From: Flavobacterium sp. JAD_PAG50586_2
GTDB lineage: Bacteria; Bacteroidota; Bacteroidia; Flavobacteriales; Flavobacteriaceae
DNA: 64,000 nucleotides
Assembly (NCBI GenBank): GCA_023213215.1
Contig: CP096136.1
Location: 1,364,001-1,428,000 of the forward strand
Direction of reading: 5' to 3'
Shown: positions 55,778 through 64,000 of the stretch, piece by piece
Layout: the number at the start of each line of letters is the position of its first letter
Position numbering within the stretch: the stretch's first letter is position 1
The notes under the pieces: model-generated
What the model was told of the DNA's origin: nothing
The model's input: only the letters and a program-made list of their open reading frames with translations
Databases searched by the model: none
Made by a program: the position numbers and the translations under genes

Positions 55778-57163
55778 TTAATTATTAAATGCGGGCTTTA
55801 ACTCCGATTCAATAATGTAATCCGGACTGATAATAGATTTTAATATCGCTGCTGCTCCGTCTTTCCCTGCCTGGACAGCATCAACCACTTCACGCCCGCC
55901 ATTAACGCAATCGCCACCGGCAAAAACAGTGTTCAGGTTCGTTTTCGATTTGCCCTGAACTGCTACTTTTCCGTTATTGTTTTCAATACTTTCGTCATTA
56001 ACCATTTCTAAAAACGGCATCTGTCCTGCGGCTTTGATGACCATATCTACATCTAAAGTGAATGTTTCACCCGTTTCGATTGGGCTTCTTCTTCCGCTTC
56101 CGTCTGGTTCACCTAATTTCATTATATCACAGACTAATTGGGAAACTTTTTCGCCATCGCCGATGATTTCTTTTGGAGCGGCAAGCCAGATTATATTACA
56201 GCCGTCGAGTTTGGCAATGTTGAGTTCCTTTTCGGTACAAGGCATTTCTTCCTGTGTCCTTCTGTACACCAAATGTACTTCGGAAGCACCTAATCTTTTG
56301 GCTTGAGTAGCGGCATCAATAGCGGTCATTCCCATTCCGATAACGGCAACTTTATCTCCAACAGCTATGGTTGAAAGGTCGTTATTACGCAAATCATAAA
56401 TGAATTTTATGGCATCGGTCACACCGAATAAATTCTCGCCCGGAATATCCAACTGACGTGCCTTTCCAACGCCAAATGCCAGATAGACTGCATCGTAATT
56501 ACGCTGCAATTCTTCTACAGAAATATCCCTTCCCAGTTCATGATTGTATTTGATGGAAATTCCGCCAATAGAAGTAATATAATTCACCTCATCTTCGCAG
56601 AATTCAGGTGTTACTTTATAGGCTGCAATTCCGTAAGTCATCAGACCACCGCCTTTGGCTTCCTTTTCATAAATCGTTACTTCTATCCCTTCGCGGCTCA
56701 GGGTGTGTGCGCAGCTTAATCCGGCCGGACCGGCACCAATGATGGCTACACGTTTTCCTTTAGATGGCTTTCTCTCGAATAATTGCCATTGGTTATTCAT
56801 CGCTTTTTCGGTAGAATAACGTTGCAGGCGTGCAATGTTTATAGGCTCTTCGTGCATCATATTATACACGCAGGCACCTTCACATAATTTTTCTACGGGA
56901 CACACTTTGCTGCATCCGGCACCCATTATATTGGAGGAAAAGATTGTATGTGCTGAACCTTTAATGTTATCTGTTGCGATCTGTTTAATGAATTTTGGCA
57001 CATTGATGGAGGTTGGACACGACTTCATGCAAGGCGGGTCATAACAAAACAGGCAACGGTTGGCTTCTGTTAACGCCGCATCCTTCGTTTCAAAAGGCGG
57101 ATGGATATCGGCAAAGTTTTCCTGATATTCAGCGGAGGTTAAACGGTTATTTTTGATACTCAT
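55778..57163 (-). CDS. preT: NAD-dependent dihydropyrimidine dehydrogenase, subunit PreT
   Basis: 461 residues from the ATG at 57163 (MSIKNNRLTSAEYQENF). The N-terminal iron-sulfur domain has CLFCYDPPCMKSCPTSINVPKF and GCSKVCPVEKLCEGACVY. The flavoprotein part holds an FAD site (VAIIGAGPAGLSCAHTLSREG) and an NAD(P) site (VAVIGMGMTAIDAATQAKRLG), and ends FAGGDCVNGGREVVDAVQAGKDGA. It passes electrons from NADH to PreA. The longer in-frame extension to 57211 is not supported by the family. It is homologous to the N-terminal part of eukaryotic dihydropyrimidine dehydrogenase. Confidence 0.92.
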   Translation of the reverse strand: MSIKNNRLTSAEYQENFADIHPPFETKDAALTEANRCLFCYDPPCMKSCPTSINVPKFIKQIATDNIKGSAHTIFSSNIMGAGCSKVCPVEKLCEGACVYNMMHEEPINIARLQRYSTEKAMNNQWQLFERKPSKGKRVAIIGAGPAGLSCAHTLSREGIEVTIYEKEAKGGGLMTYGIAAYKVTPEFCEDEVNYITSIGGISIKYNHELGRDISVEELQRNYDAVYLAFGVGKARQLDIPGENLFGVTDAIKFIYDLRNNDLSTIAVGDKVAVIGMGMTAIDAATQAKRLGASEVHLVYRRTQEEMPCTEKELNIAKLDGCNIIWLAAPKEIIGDGEKVSQLVCDIMKLGEPDGSGRRSPIETGETFTLDVDMVIKAAGQMPFLEMVNDESIENNNGKVAVQGKSKTNLNTVFAGGDCVNGGREVVDAVQAGKDGAAAILKSIISPDYIIESELKPAFNN

Positions 57164-57271
57164 ATTTTGGTTGGTTTTTGTTGTAGTTAAAGTTTTACCG
57201 CAAATTCGCAAATTGTTTTTTTAAATTTATTTAGTTCATTCATAAAATTTGTGAATTTGCGGTTGATTCTA

Positions 57272-58135
57272 TTAAGGCGCTGTAATTTCACTATATGTCT
57301 CTGGTCTTCTGTCTCTGTAGAATTGCCATTTGCTTCGGACTTGTTCAATTAAATCTAAATCAAATTCGGCTACGAGCAATTCATCCTTGTCTTCAGAAGC
57401 ACAGGCGAAAATTTCACCCAGTGGATTTACGAAATAAGATGTTCCGTAAAATCTTCCGAGATTCCATGGTTTTTCGATTCCGACACGGTTGATGCAGCCC
57501 ATGAAATACCCATTGGCAACGGCGTGTGCGGGTTGCTCTAGTTTCCATAGATATTGCGATTGTCCGACAGTTGTGGCAGAAGGGTTGTAAACGATTTCGG
57601 CTCCATTTAACCCAAGGCATCTTGCTCCATCAGGAAAATGCCTGTCGTAGCAGATGTAAACGCCAACTTTAGCATATTTCGTCTGGAAGACAGGATATCC
57701 TAAATTACCTGGTTTGAAGAAATACTTTTCCCAGAAACCACCGGTTTGCGGAATGTGGTTTTTTCGATACTTGCCTAAATAACTTCCGTCGGCATCAATG
57801 ACTGCGGCTGTATTATATAAAACTCCGGCCTGGTCTTTTTCATAAACCGGAACGATAATAACCATATCGTATTTCTTCGCATAAACCTGCATCCTTTCCG
57901 TAGTTGGACCGGGCACACTTTCGGCCGAAGCATACCAGGCTGAATCTTGTCCCGGACAGAAATAAGGCGTATTGAAAATTTCCTGGAAACAGAGTATCTG
58001 AACACCTTGCTTACCCGCTTCTTCAATATAGGGAATGTGCTTTTGAACCATCGCTTCCATTATTTCAGGAATCGTTCCTTCGCCTTCGGTTTTGGCCAAA
58101 CTCAATTGGATTAGGCCTGATTTTACTATTCGCAT
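57272..58135 (-). CDS. Nitrilase-superfamily amidohydrolase, beta-ureidopropionase type
   Basis: 287 residues, a single carbon-nitrogen hydrolase domain. The Glu-Lys-Cys triad is visible: ILCFQEIFNTPYFCP, LGKYRKNHIPQTGGFWEKYFF and VGVYICYDRHFPDGARCLGLNGAEI. The EKYFFKPGN motif is typical of N-carbamoyl-beta-alanine amidohydrolases (plant and animal beta-ureidopropionase). In context it should make beta-alanine from N-carbamoyl-beta-alanine. It lies between preT and the dihydropyrimidinase gene; the 400-base gap upstream holds a 21-bp tandem array. The M20 enzyme downstream could do the same step. Confidence 0.87.
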   Translation of the reverse strand: MRIVKSGLIQLSLAKTEGEGTIPEIMEAMVQKHIPYIEEAGKQGVQILCFQEIFNTPYFCPGQDSAWYASAESVPGPTTERMQVYAKKYDMVIIVPVYEKDQAGVLYNTAAVIDADGSYLGKYRKNHIPQTGGFWEKYFFKPGNLGYPVFQTKYAKVGVYICYDRHFPDGARCLGLNGAEIVYNPSATTVGQSQYLWKLEQPAHAVANGYFMGCINRVGIEKPWNLGRFYGTSYFVNPLGEIFACASEDKDELLVAEFDLDLIEQVRSKWQFYRDRRPETYSEITAP

Positions 58136-58229
58136 CTTTTATTATTTTGAATGTTGAATGTTGAATTATAGCGCTCATTTAGCATTTAACATAATTATAT
58201 CTTTTTTGTCCGACCCTACCCTAAACCTC

Positions 58230-58461
58230 GGCTGACGCACCTTTGAGCTCCGTTGCCGCACCTTTGAGCTCCGTCCCCGCACCTTTAAGCTCCGCCTTCC
58301 CACCTTTGAGCTCCGTTGCCGCACCTTTGAGCTCCGTTGCCGCACCTTTGAGCTCCGCCTTCCCACCTTTGAGCTCCGTTATCGCACCTTTAAGCTCCGC
58401 CGTCCCACCTTTTGAGCTCCGTCCCCGCACCTTTAAGCTCGGTCATCCCACCTTTGAGCTC
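58230..58461. repeat. 21-bp tandem repeat array (11 units)
   Basis: Eleven units of consensus CGYYNYCSCACCTTTRAGCTC; ten repeat at 21 bp and one at 22. Variation is confined to a few alternatives at positions 3-8 (TTGCCG, CCTTCC, TCCCCG, TTATCG). There is no sequence similarity beyond chance to the array at 1934 apart from the 21-bp period. It lies within the pyrimidine operon, between the dihydropyrimidinase and nitrilase genes. Open frames through it are by-products of the period. Confidence 0.9.
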
Positions 58462-58481
58462 CGTCGTTGGAGGTTTTAGGT

Positions 58482-58511
58482 GGGGAGGGGTACCCTGGGG
58501 GTGGGGGTGGG
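58482..58511 (+). other. G-rich tract with quadruplex potential
   Basis: Five G runs of 4, 4, 5, 5 and 3 lie within 30 bases (loops 1, 6, 1 and 1). GGTACC motifs flank the last runs. It is very unusual in this AT-rich sequence and lies between the 21-bp array and the dihydropyrimidinase stop. Confidence 0.6.
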
Positions 58512-58534
58512 TACCTATATAGGTGGGGTCCTGC

Positions 58535-59917
58535 CTATATCTTTCCGGTTACCTTTTTCCGTTTGACAAACTGGCCGTAACCTTTTTGCACTTTGCATTC
58601 GTTATTATCAATTACGACTTTTCCTCGAAGCAAAACGGTTTTTACTTTCCCAGTAAGTTCCCAGCCCTCGTAACCGCTGTAGTCTACATTCATGTGATGT
58701 GTTTTTGCCGAAAGCGTGTGCTTTTCATTGGGATCAAATAATATAATGTCGGCATCGCTGCCTATTGCTATTGTTCCTTTTTTAGGGAACATTCCGAAGA
58801 TTTTTGCCGCATTGGTTGAAGCCACTTCTACATATTTATTCAAGGTGATTCTACCTTTATTCACACCTTCACTAAATAATAATTCCATTCTGTTTTCTAT
58901 TGCCGGATGTCCATTTGGGATTTTAGAGAAATCGTCTTTTCCCATTAATTTCTGTTCCCACATGAATGGGCAGTGATCGGTTGCTACAACCTGAACCAAA
59001 CCTTGATTCAATCCGGCCCAAAGTGTTTCCTGGTCCTTCTTTTCGCGTAATGGTGGTGACATAACCCATTTCGCTCCTTCGAAATTTTGTTCGTACAGAC
59101 TCGCATCCAAAAGCAAATATTGAATACAGGTTTCAACGAAAAGATTTTGATTCCTCCTGGTTGCGTTTCGAACTGCGTTTAATGCTCCTTCGCAGGTAAG
59201 GTGAACAATATAACCCGGGCAGCCTGTGTAGTTAATCATATCAACAAAGCGCTCGCTGGCTTCAGCTTCTGTCACTTCTGGTTGCGATAGATAATGATAT
59301 AGCGGAGATAATTTCCCTTCTTCCCTATGTTTTTGGATTAGATAATCTATCATGTCGCCATTCGTAGCGTGGACATTGATTAATCCACCGTGTTTTTTCA
59401 CTTCTTCCATCAGGCCGATCATCTGTCTGTCGTCAATCATTAATGCGCCTTTGTAGGCCATAAATGTTTTGAAAGATGTGATCCCTTCCTGCTCTATGAA
59501 ATGTTGGATTTCCTTTTTGGTTTCGTCATTGAAATCGGTTACCGCCATGTGGAAACTATAATCGCCAACTGCATTATTATCGCTTCTGCCTTTCCATTCC
59601 TGCAAAGCCGATTGTAAACTTTTGCCCTGCGTTTGTAGAATAAAATCGATCACGGTAGTTGTTCCGCCAAAAAGTGCGGCACGCGTTCCGGTTTCGTAAT
59701 TGTCGCTGGAATAGGTTCCCATAAAAGGCATATCCAAATGTACGTGTGGATCAATTCCGCCAGGCATTACCAGTTTTCCTGAGGCATCAATGGTACTATC
59801 AGCCTGAACATTTAGGTTTTTACCAATGGCGGAAATCGTTTCGCCTTCGATAAAAATATCAGCAACATAGTCGTCTGTTGCTGTTATGATTCTTCCGTTT
59901 TTAATTAAAATACCCAT
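58535..59917 (-). CDS. Dihydropyrimidinase
   Basis: 460 residues, cyclic amidohydrolase family. Metal-site motifs: GGIDPHVHLDMPFMGTYSSDN (HxH), the carboxylated lysine in ITSFKTFMAYKGALMIDD, GLINVHATNG and YIVHLTCEGAL (His ligands), and VVATDHCPFMWEQK (Asp). It opens dihydrouracil or dihydrothymine to N-carbamoyl-beta-alanine or its methyl form. It lies between the NCS1 permease and the nitrilase gene on the same strand, in step order after PreTA. The length and motifs are complete. Hydantoinase activity is a side possibility. Confidence 0.92.
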   Translation of the reverse strand: MGILIKNGRIITATDDYVADIFIEGETISAIGKNLNVQADSTIDASGKLVMPGGIDPHVHLDMPFMGTYSSDNYETGTRAALFGGTTTVIDFILQTQGKSLQSALQEWKGRSDNNAVGDYSFHMAVTDFNDETKKEIQHFIEQEGITSFKTFMAYKGALMIDDRQMIGLMEEVKKHGGLINVHATNGDMIDYLIQKHREEGKLSPLYHYLSQPEVTEAEASERFVDMINYTGCPGYIVHLTCEGALNAVRNATRRNQNLFVETCIQYLLLDASLYEQNFEGAKWVMSPPLREKKDQETLWAGLNQGLVQVVATDHCPFMWEQKLMGKDDFSKIPNGHPAIENRMELLFSEGVNKGRITLNKYVEVASTNAAKIFGMFPKKGTIAIGSDADIILFDPNEKHTLSAKTHHMNVDYSGYEGWELTGKVKTVLLRGKVVIDNNECKVQKGYGQFVKRKKVTGKI

Positions 59918-59958
59918 TTTGAGTTATGAATTATGAGTTATGAATTATGAGTTATGAG

Positions 59959-61404
59959 TTATGAGTTATTTGGTTTCTTCATTAGTAGCCAATAAACCAA
60001 TCCGCTTAGCGTGAATCCTACGAACCAGGCATAACTGTATAATCCGATTAGCCAGTTTGGAAATAAATCGGCCTGAAATACTTTTATTGTTGTAAAAAAA
60101 CCCGGGACATTTGGGGCGATTCCAATTAGCAGCGCAATAATCGCTTTGTAATTAAAGCCATTCGAAAAGGTATACATTCCTTTGTTGTTGTATAAATCCT
60201 CTATTTCCAGGGTTTGTTTTCTGATGAAATAATAATCTACGATCATAATTCCGCCGACTGGTCCGAGCAAACTTGAATAGCCAACGAGCCATGTAAAAAT
60301 ATAGCCTGTCGGATCTGCAATCAGCTTCCATGGAAAAATTAGGATTCCGATGATTCCTGTGATGTAACCACCTTTTCTGAAATCGATTTTTGATGGCGAT
60401 AAGTTTGCAAAATCGTTTGCCGGGCTAACAATATTCGCGGCAATATTTGTAGCTAATGTTGAAATGGCTACTGCTATCATTGCGAGGCTCACTAATAGTT
60501 TGCTATCAAATTTTCCGGCCAAAACCACTGGATCCCAAATCATGGTTCCGAAGACAATTGTGGTTGCTGATGTAACTACGACTCCAACAAAAGCAAATAA
60601 AGTCATTGAGGTTGGCAAACCATAAATCTGTCCTTTTATCTGTGCTTTTTGAGAAGTGGCATATCGGGTAAAATCGGGAATATTCAGTGAAAGCGTTGCC
60701 CAAAAGCCAACCATTCCGGTTAGTGCCGGAAAGAAGAATGTAAAGAAATCGGAAGTGTTTGTGAATTTTGAAGGCGTATCTAATATTGGGCCTAAACCAT
60801 TGGCGGCGCTTAATGCCCAAAACAAAAGTGCTAATGCAGCAACCGGTAAAAAGATGGCTTTGAAAACCAATAGCTTTCGGATGCTGTCGACACCTAAATA
60901 AACTACATACATATTCAACAACCAAAACAGAATGAAGCAAATTGCAGGTCCGGTTTGTAATCCCCAACTATCAGGAAAGATTTGTGGTAGGGTTTCTATA
61001 GAGGGAATCCATAAACGAGCCATTTGATAAATAGCAAATCCACCAATCCACGTTTGGATCCCGAACCACCCACAAGCTACTATAGCTCGCAATAGAGCAG
61101 GAATATTAGCCCCTTTTGTTCCAAAACTTGCCCTTGCAAAAACGGGGAACGGAATTCCATATTTGGCTCCGGCATGGCCGTTTAAAATCATCGGAATCAG
61201 CACAACAGTGTTTCCTAAAAATATTGTCAAAATCGCCTGCCACCAATTCATTCCGCCTTCAATCAATGAACTCGAGAGCATGTATGTTGGAATACACAAG
61301 CTCATGCTTATCCAAAGTGCAGCATAATTCCATGTCGTCCACGTTCGGTTTTTTGCCGAAATTGGAGCCAGGTCTTCGCTATACAAAGTGGAATTTGTAT
61401 TCAT
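59959..61404 (-). CDS. NCS1-family nucleobase:cation symporter
   Basis: 481 residues with about 12 membrane helices. NCS1 features: RTWTTWNYAALWISMSLCIPTYMLSSSLIEGGMNWWQAI at the start of the transmembrane core, GIPFPVFARASFGTKGANIPALLRAIVACGWFGIQTWIGG (substrate-site helix 3), and DFTRYATSQKAQIKGQIYGLP. In this operon the substrate is most likely uracil, dihydropyrimidine or allantoin-like; uracil fits best. It lies between the aminotransferase and dihydropyrimidinase genes. Short tandem copies of GAGTTATGAATTAT (59922-59962) mark the gap to the latter. Confidence 0.9.
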   Translation of the reverse strand: MNTNSTLYSEDLAPISAKNRTWTTWNYAALWISMSLCIPTYMLSSSLIEGGMNWWQAILTIFLGNTVVLIPMILNGHAGAKYGIPFPVFARASFGTKGANIPALLRAIVACGWFGIQTWIGGFAIYQMARLWIPSIETLPQIFPDSWGLQTGPAICFILFWLLNMYVVYLGVDSIRKLLVFKAIFLPVAALALLFWALSAANGLGPILDTPSKFTNTSDFFTFFFPALTGMVGFWATLSLNIPDFTRYATSQKAQIKGQIYGLPTSMTLFAFVGVVVTSATTIVFGTMIWDPVVLAGKFDSKLLVSLAMIAVAISTLATNIAANIVSPANDFANLSPSKIDFRKGGYITGIIGILIFPWKLIADPTGYIFTWLVGYSSLLGPVGGIMIVDYYFIRKQTLEIEDLYNNKGMYTFSNGFNYKAIIALLIGIAPNVPGFFTTIKVFQADLFPNWLIGLYSYAWFVGFTLSGLVYWLLMKKPNNS

Positions 61405-61430
61405 TGTTTTTGAATGGTTGGTTGGTTTAT

Positions 61431-62783
61431 TTATACTAAAGCTTCGTCCGAAATCTTTAAGGCTTCACTTATTATCGCTAATCCTTCGTCGATTTGCTCT
61501 TTGGTTACGCATAATGGCGGTGCGATGAAGATGTATCCCCAACGGACGAATGTGTACATTCCGAGTTGCCTTATTTTAGCTGCGATTTGATTTGATACTT
61601 TCAAGTCATCTGCGGCAGCGTTATATGGAGCCATCAATTCGCCGGTCGCTTTATTTTTCAAAACATCCAGACAGCCTAAAAGTCCGGTATTCCTGAATGC
61701 TCCCATACTTGGATGCTGGCTTCTCATCTGCTCAATCCTTGATTCGAGATACCTGCTCATTTCGCGGGTATTTTCAATCAGTTTATCACTTTCGTAGATG
61801 TTGATTACTGCTAAAGCTGCGGCTAATGCAACCGGATGACCATTATACGTCAGGCCAATCATCATTGGGGTGTTTTCGAATTTTTCAGCAATTTTATCCG
61901 AAACCATCAAACAACCTAATGGCAGATAAGATGCTGTCAAACCTTTTGCCATGCAGACCATATCGGGAATGATGTCGTGGTTTTCAAAACCGAACCATTT
62001 TCCGGTACGGCCAAAACCGCTCATTACCTCATCGGCAACGAACAGGATTCCGTATTTCTCGCAAAGTGCTTTTACGCCTTTTAAATAACCTTTTGGATAA
62101 TGCAGGCAGCCTGAAGACCCACTTTCACCTTCAAAAATGAAAGCCGCAATATTGGTTTTCCCTTCCAGATGAATGATTCTTTCTACGTATTCTAAGCTTA
62201 AACTCAATTTCGTAGTTTCATCTAAATCCTTCATTCCAAAGAAATAATAAGGATCATCTAAATGGACTGCATTGGGCATTTGTTGGGAATCGTTTGCTAG
62301 TTTCCTTGGGTCGCCACCGACTGTCATTCCACCGATTGAACCTCCGTGGAAGGCTCTGTATCTTCCTATGATTTTATGTCTTCCTGTGTACAATCTGGCG
62401 AGTTTGATTGCGTTGTCGATTGATGAAGTCCCACATAAAGTGTAGAATGCTTTATTCAAATCGCCCGGACAGATTTCGGCTAATTTTTTAGATAATTTAG
62501 CTCTTACTTCTGTTGTGCAACTTGGCGTTACAAAACTCACTTTCTGCATTTGCTCTACTACCGCTTCAGTTACACGCTGGTCGCCATGACCAATATTTAC
62601 CGACATTAGGCCAGAAGAAAAATCGATAATCCTGTTACCGTCGTAATCGTATAAATAAACGCCTTCGGCTCTTTCTATTACAATTGGGTTCACTGCAGCC
62701 TGAGCCGACCATGAAAACAAGCTGTATTCTTTGCTGTCGTTGATGATTTGTTCCTTGGTTAAGGATTGCTCTTTTGTTATCAT
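61431..62783 (-). CDS. Class-III aminotransferase, probably beta-alanine aminotransferase
   Basis: 450 residues, fold-type I PLP enzyme. Evidence: ERAEGVYLYDYDGNRIIDFSSGLMSVNIGHGD, FYTLCGTSSIDNAIKLAR (phosphate-binding), FVADEVMSGFGRTGKWFGFE (Asp contacting the pyridine N) and PDMVCMAKGLTASYLPLGCL (Schiff-base Lys). In a reductive pyrimidine operon it should transfer the amino group of beta-alanine (or 3-aminoisobutyrate) to a keto acid, giving malonate semialdehyde. It lies between the semialdehyde dehydrogenase and NCS1 permease genes. Substrate is inferred from context. Confidence 0.88.
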   Translation of the reverse strand: MITKEQSLTKEQIINDSKEYSLFSWSAQAAVNPIVIERAEGVYLYDYDGNRIIDFSSGLMSVNIGHGDQRVTEAVVEQMQKVSFVTPSCTTEVRAKLSKKLAEICPGDLNKAFYTLCGTSSIDNAIKLARLYTGRHKIIGRYRAFHGGSIGGMTVGGDPRKLANDSQQMPNAVHLDDPYYFFGMKDLDETTKLSLSLEYVERIIHLEGKTNIAAFIFEGESGSSGCLHYPKGYLKGVKALCEKYGILFVADEVMSGFGRTGKWFGFENHDIIPDMVCMAKGLTASYLPLGCLMVSDKIAEKFENTPMMIGLTYNGHPVALAAALAVINIYESDKLIENTREMSRYLESRIEQMRSQHPSMGAFRNTGLLGCLDVLKNKATGELMAPYNAAADDLKVSNQIAAKIRQLGMYTFVRWGYIFIAPPLCVTKEQIDEGLAIISEALKISDEALV

Positions 62784-62828
62784 GCTTTGTTCTATTTTGA
62801 ATTTTAAATTTTGAATTTTAAATGGGTT

Positions 62829-62963
62829 TCCTAAATAATCAAAATGCCTTAGCCCCGATAGAAGGGAAAATCCTTTTTTGTTTTTACGAAAAGCCCCTCG
62901 ACTGCGCTCGGGGTGACAGAAACAAAAAGATTGGAATGATAGCGGGATTAGCTCCTAAATAAT
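62829..62963. repeat. Putative small mobile repeat with 11-bp flanking direct repeats
   Basis: TCCTAAATAAT occurs at 62829-62839 and 62953-62963, flanking a ~113-bp segment. Its ends are imperfectly inverted (TTAGCCCCGATAG near the left; CTAATCCCGCTATC read inward from the right). It contains arms TCCTTTTTTGTTT and AAACAAAAAGATT and a CCCCTCGACTGCGCTCGGGG hairpin. The arms recur at 54305-54400. It looks like a MITE-like insertion between the aminotransferase and dehydrogenase genes. Confidence 0.6.
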
Positions 62964-63021
62964 TCAAAATTCAAAATTTATAATTTATAATTTAAAATAA
63001 TTCTTTCTTAGCTCATCCAGT

Positions 63022-64000
63022 TTACGCCTGCTTCGGCATTCCATTTGATAGTGCTTTTTTCAATTTGGTCCAAAACTCGATGGAGCTTTTTCCTGTGATA
63101 TCACCAACTCCGAATTTGCTTTCGTTCCAACCACCAAAGCTGAACGGCTCTCTCGGAACCGGAACTCCAACGTTCACACCAATCATTCCGGCGCTGGCCT
63201 TATCGATGATGTAACGCGCCATTCCGCCGTTTTGGGTAAATACGCTTGCTGCATTTCCGTAGGGGTTTTTATTCTCGATTGCTAAGGCTTCGTCAACTGT
63301 TTTGGTTCTTATGATTGAGATTACCGGCCCGAAGATTTCTTCTGTGGCTACACTCATTTCGGGAGTTACAAAATCTATTACGGTTGGCCCGACATAGGTT
63401 CCGTTTTCCTTTCCGGCTACTTTGGTGTTTCTGCCGTCAACCAATATTTTGGCGCCATCTTTTTCAGCCTGAGAAATATAACTTTCAATTCTTTGCTGGG
63501 ATTCTTTATTGATAACCGCTCCGAGATTTTGCCCCGGAATTATTTTTCGTGCTTCATCACATATTTTAGCCACAATCGCATCTACATTTCCAACGCCAAT
63601 CATTGCAGAAGCCGCCATACAACGCTGTCCGGCACAACCTGACATGGATGCCGCTACGTTCTGAGCGGTCATATCCGGAATAGCATCCGGCAGGACCAAT
63701 AAGTGGTTTTTGGCACCACCCAGCGACAGGCATCTTTTGTAATTTGAAGTTGCACGCTGATAGACAATCTTCGCCACTTTGGTAGAACCGACAAAAGAAA
63801 CGGCTTCTATATTTGGATGATCACAGATAGCATTTACGATATCCACATCGCCATGAACCACGTTGAAAACCCCATCGGGCAAACCAGCTTCTTTTAATAA
63901 TTCGGCTAATCTTCCGCAGCTTAAAGGCACCTTTTCGGAAGGTTTTATAATCATGCAGTTTCCTAATGCGATTGCGTTTGGAATTGTCCAGTTCGGAACC
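63022..64000 (-). CDS. mmsA: CoA-acylating (methyl)malonate-semialdehyde dehydrogenase, 5' end beyond window
   Basis: 325 residues of an aldehyde dehydrogenase are present and the frame runs off the right edge, reading VPNWTIPNAIALGNCMIIKPSEKVPLS. Visible features: NAD-site GLPDGVFNVVHGD and VSFVGSTKVAKIVYQ, and the catalytic Cys in GCAGQRCMAASAMI. The E-to-G/N-type pattern and GQRCMA motif are those of MmsA, which makes acetyl-CoA or propionyl-CoA from malonate or methylmalonate semialdehyde without hydrolysis. It is the terminal step for beta-alanine carbon and the first gene of the operon within the window. Confidence 0.88.
   Translation of the reverse strand, partial: VPNWTIPNAIALGNCMIIKPSEKVPLSCGRLAELLKEAGLPDGVFNVVHGDVDIVNAICDHPNIEAVSFVGSTKVAKIVYQRATSNYKRCLSLGGAKNHLLVLPDAIPDMTAQNVAASMSGCAGQRCMAASAMIGVGNVDAIVAKICDEARKIIPGQNLGAVINKESQQRIESYISQAEKDGAKILVDGRNTKVAGKENGTYVGPTVIDFVTPEMSVATEEIFGPVISIIRTKTVDEALAIENKNPYGNAASVFTQNGGMARYIIDKASAGMIGVNVGVPVPREPFSFGGWNESKFGVGDITGKSSIEFWTKLKKALSNGMPKQA

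Noticed and set aside
58221..58479. Repeat-encoded proteins (ELKGAATELKGG-like)
   Set aside because: They are by-products of the 21-bp array in three frames, without start context or conservation signal.

Overview
The window looks like chromosomal DNA of a member of Flavobacteriaceae (Bacteroidota), close to Flavobacterium. The evidence is: several secreted proteins ending in a type IX secretion (T9SS) type A sorting domain (YPNPV...LGQ...G.Y.V...); a two-component style dominated by LytS/LytTR pairs and large hybrid kinases; a family protein beginning MASTSE that I recall only from this clade; AT-rich spacers; and promoter-like TAnnTTTG boxes. I see no rRNA, tRNA, CRISPR array or replication origin.

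Layout. 1-3.6 kb: a small secreted protein, an XRE regulator, a MASTSE-family protein, a 21-bp tandem array and a ~1.3 kb block of ~400-bp tandem non-coding repeats. 3.6-13 kb: a 1295-aa adhesin-like T9SS protein, then a minus-strand module of TPR sensor kinase, LytTR regulator, beta-helix protein and WDTDPG-repeat protein. 13-18 kb: a luciferase-like oxidoreductase, a DUF4130/radical-SAM DNA-repair pair and a GNAT-nitrilase fusion. 18-26 kb: a stress-signalling operon (response-regulator kinase, CHASE3 hybrid kinase, receiver, CheR, CheB) beside a DUF892 ferritin-like protein. 26-35 kb: two more beta-helix/WDTDPG pairs and a second LytS/LytTR pair. 35-45 kb: small or poorly known genes, a SemiSWEET transporter, a secreted nuclease, umuC-umuD, a lipoprotein/membrane pair, an OmpA-family lipoprotein and exonuclease III. 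45-53 kb: an OlsF-like acyltransferase, an IS3 (IS150-group) element sitting in that gene's terminator, small membrane proteins, a D-2-hydroxyacid dehydrogenase and a large unknown protein. 53-64 kb: a complete reductive pyrimidine-degradation operon (PreT/PreA, dihydropyrimidinase, two candidate beta-ureidopropionases, NCS1 permease, aminotransferase, semialdehyde dehydrogenase).

The most important caution is that about twenty genes are broken by single-base indels. Most lie in A/T homopolymers one base too short, and each corrected gene becomes a multiple of three and reads through to a family-like C-terminus. I read these as consensus errors and annotate full-length genes. The most interesting biology is (a) the LytTR-linked beta-helix/WDTDPG surface module, present as three pairs with two regulator pairs and with 21-bp-spaced direct repeats beside both regulators, and (b) several families of structured non-coding repeats: a 17-nt head followed by interchangeable hairpins, a paired-arm repeat with a compensatory change, and two unrelated 21-bp tandem arrays.
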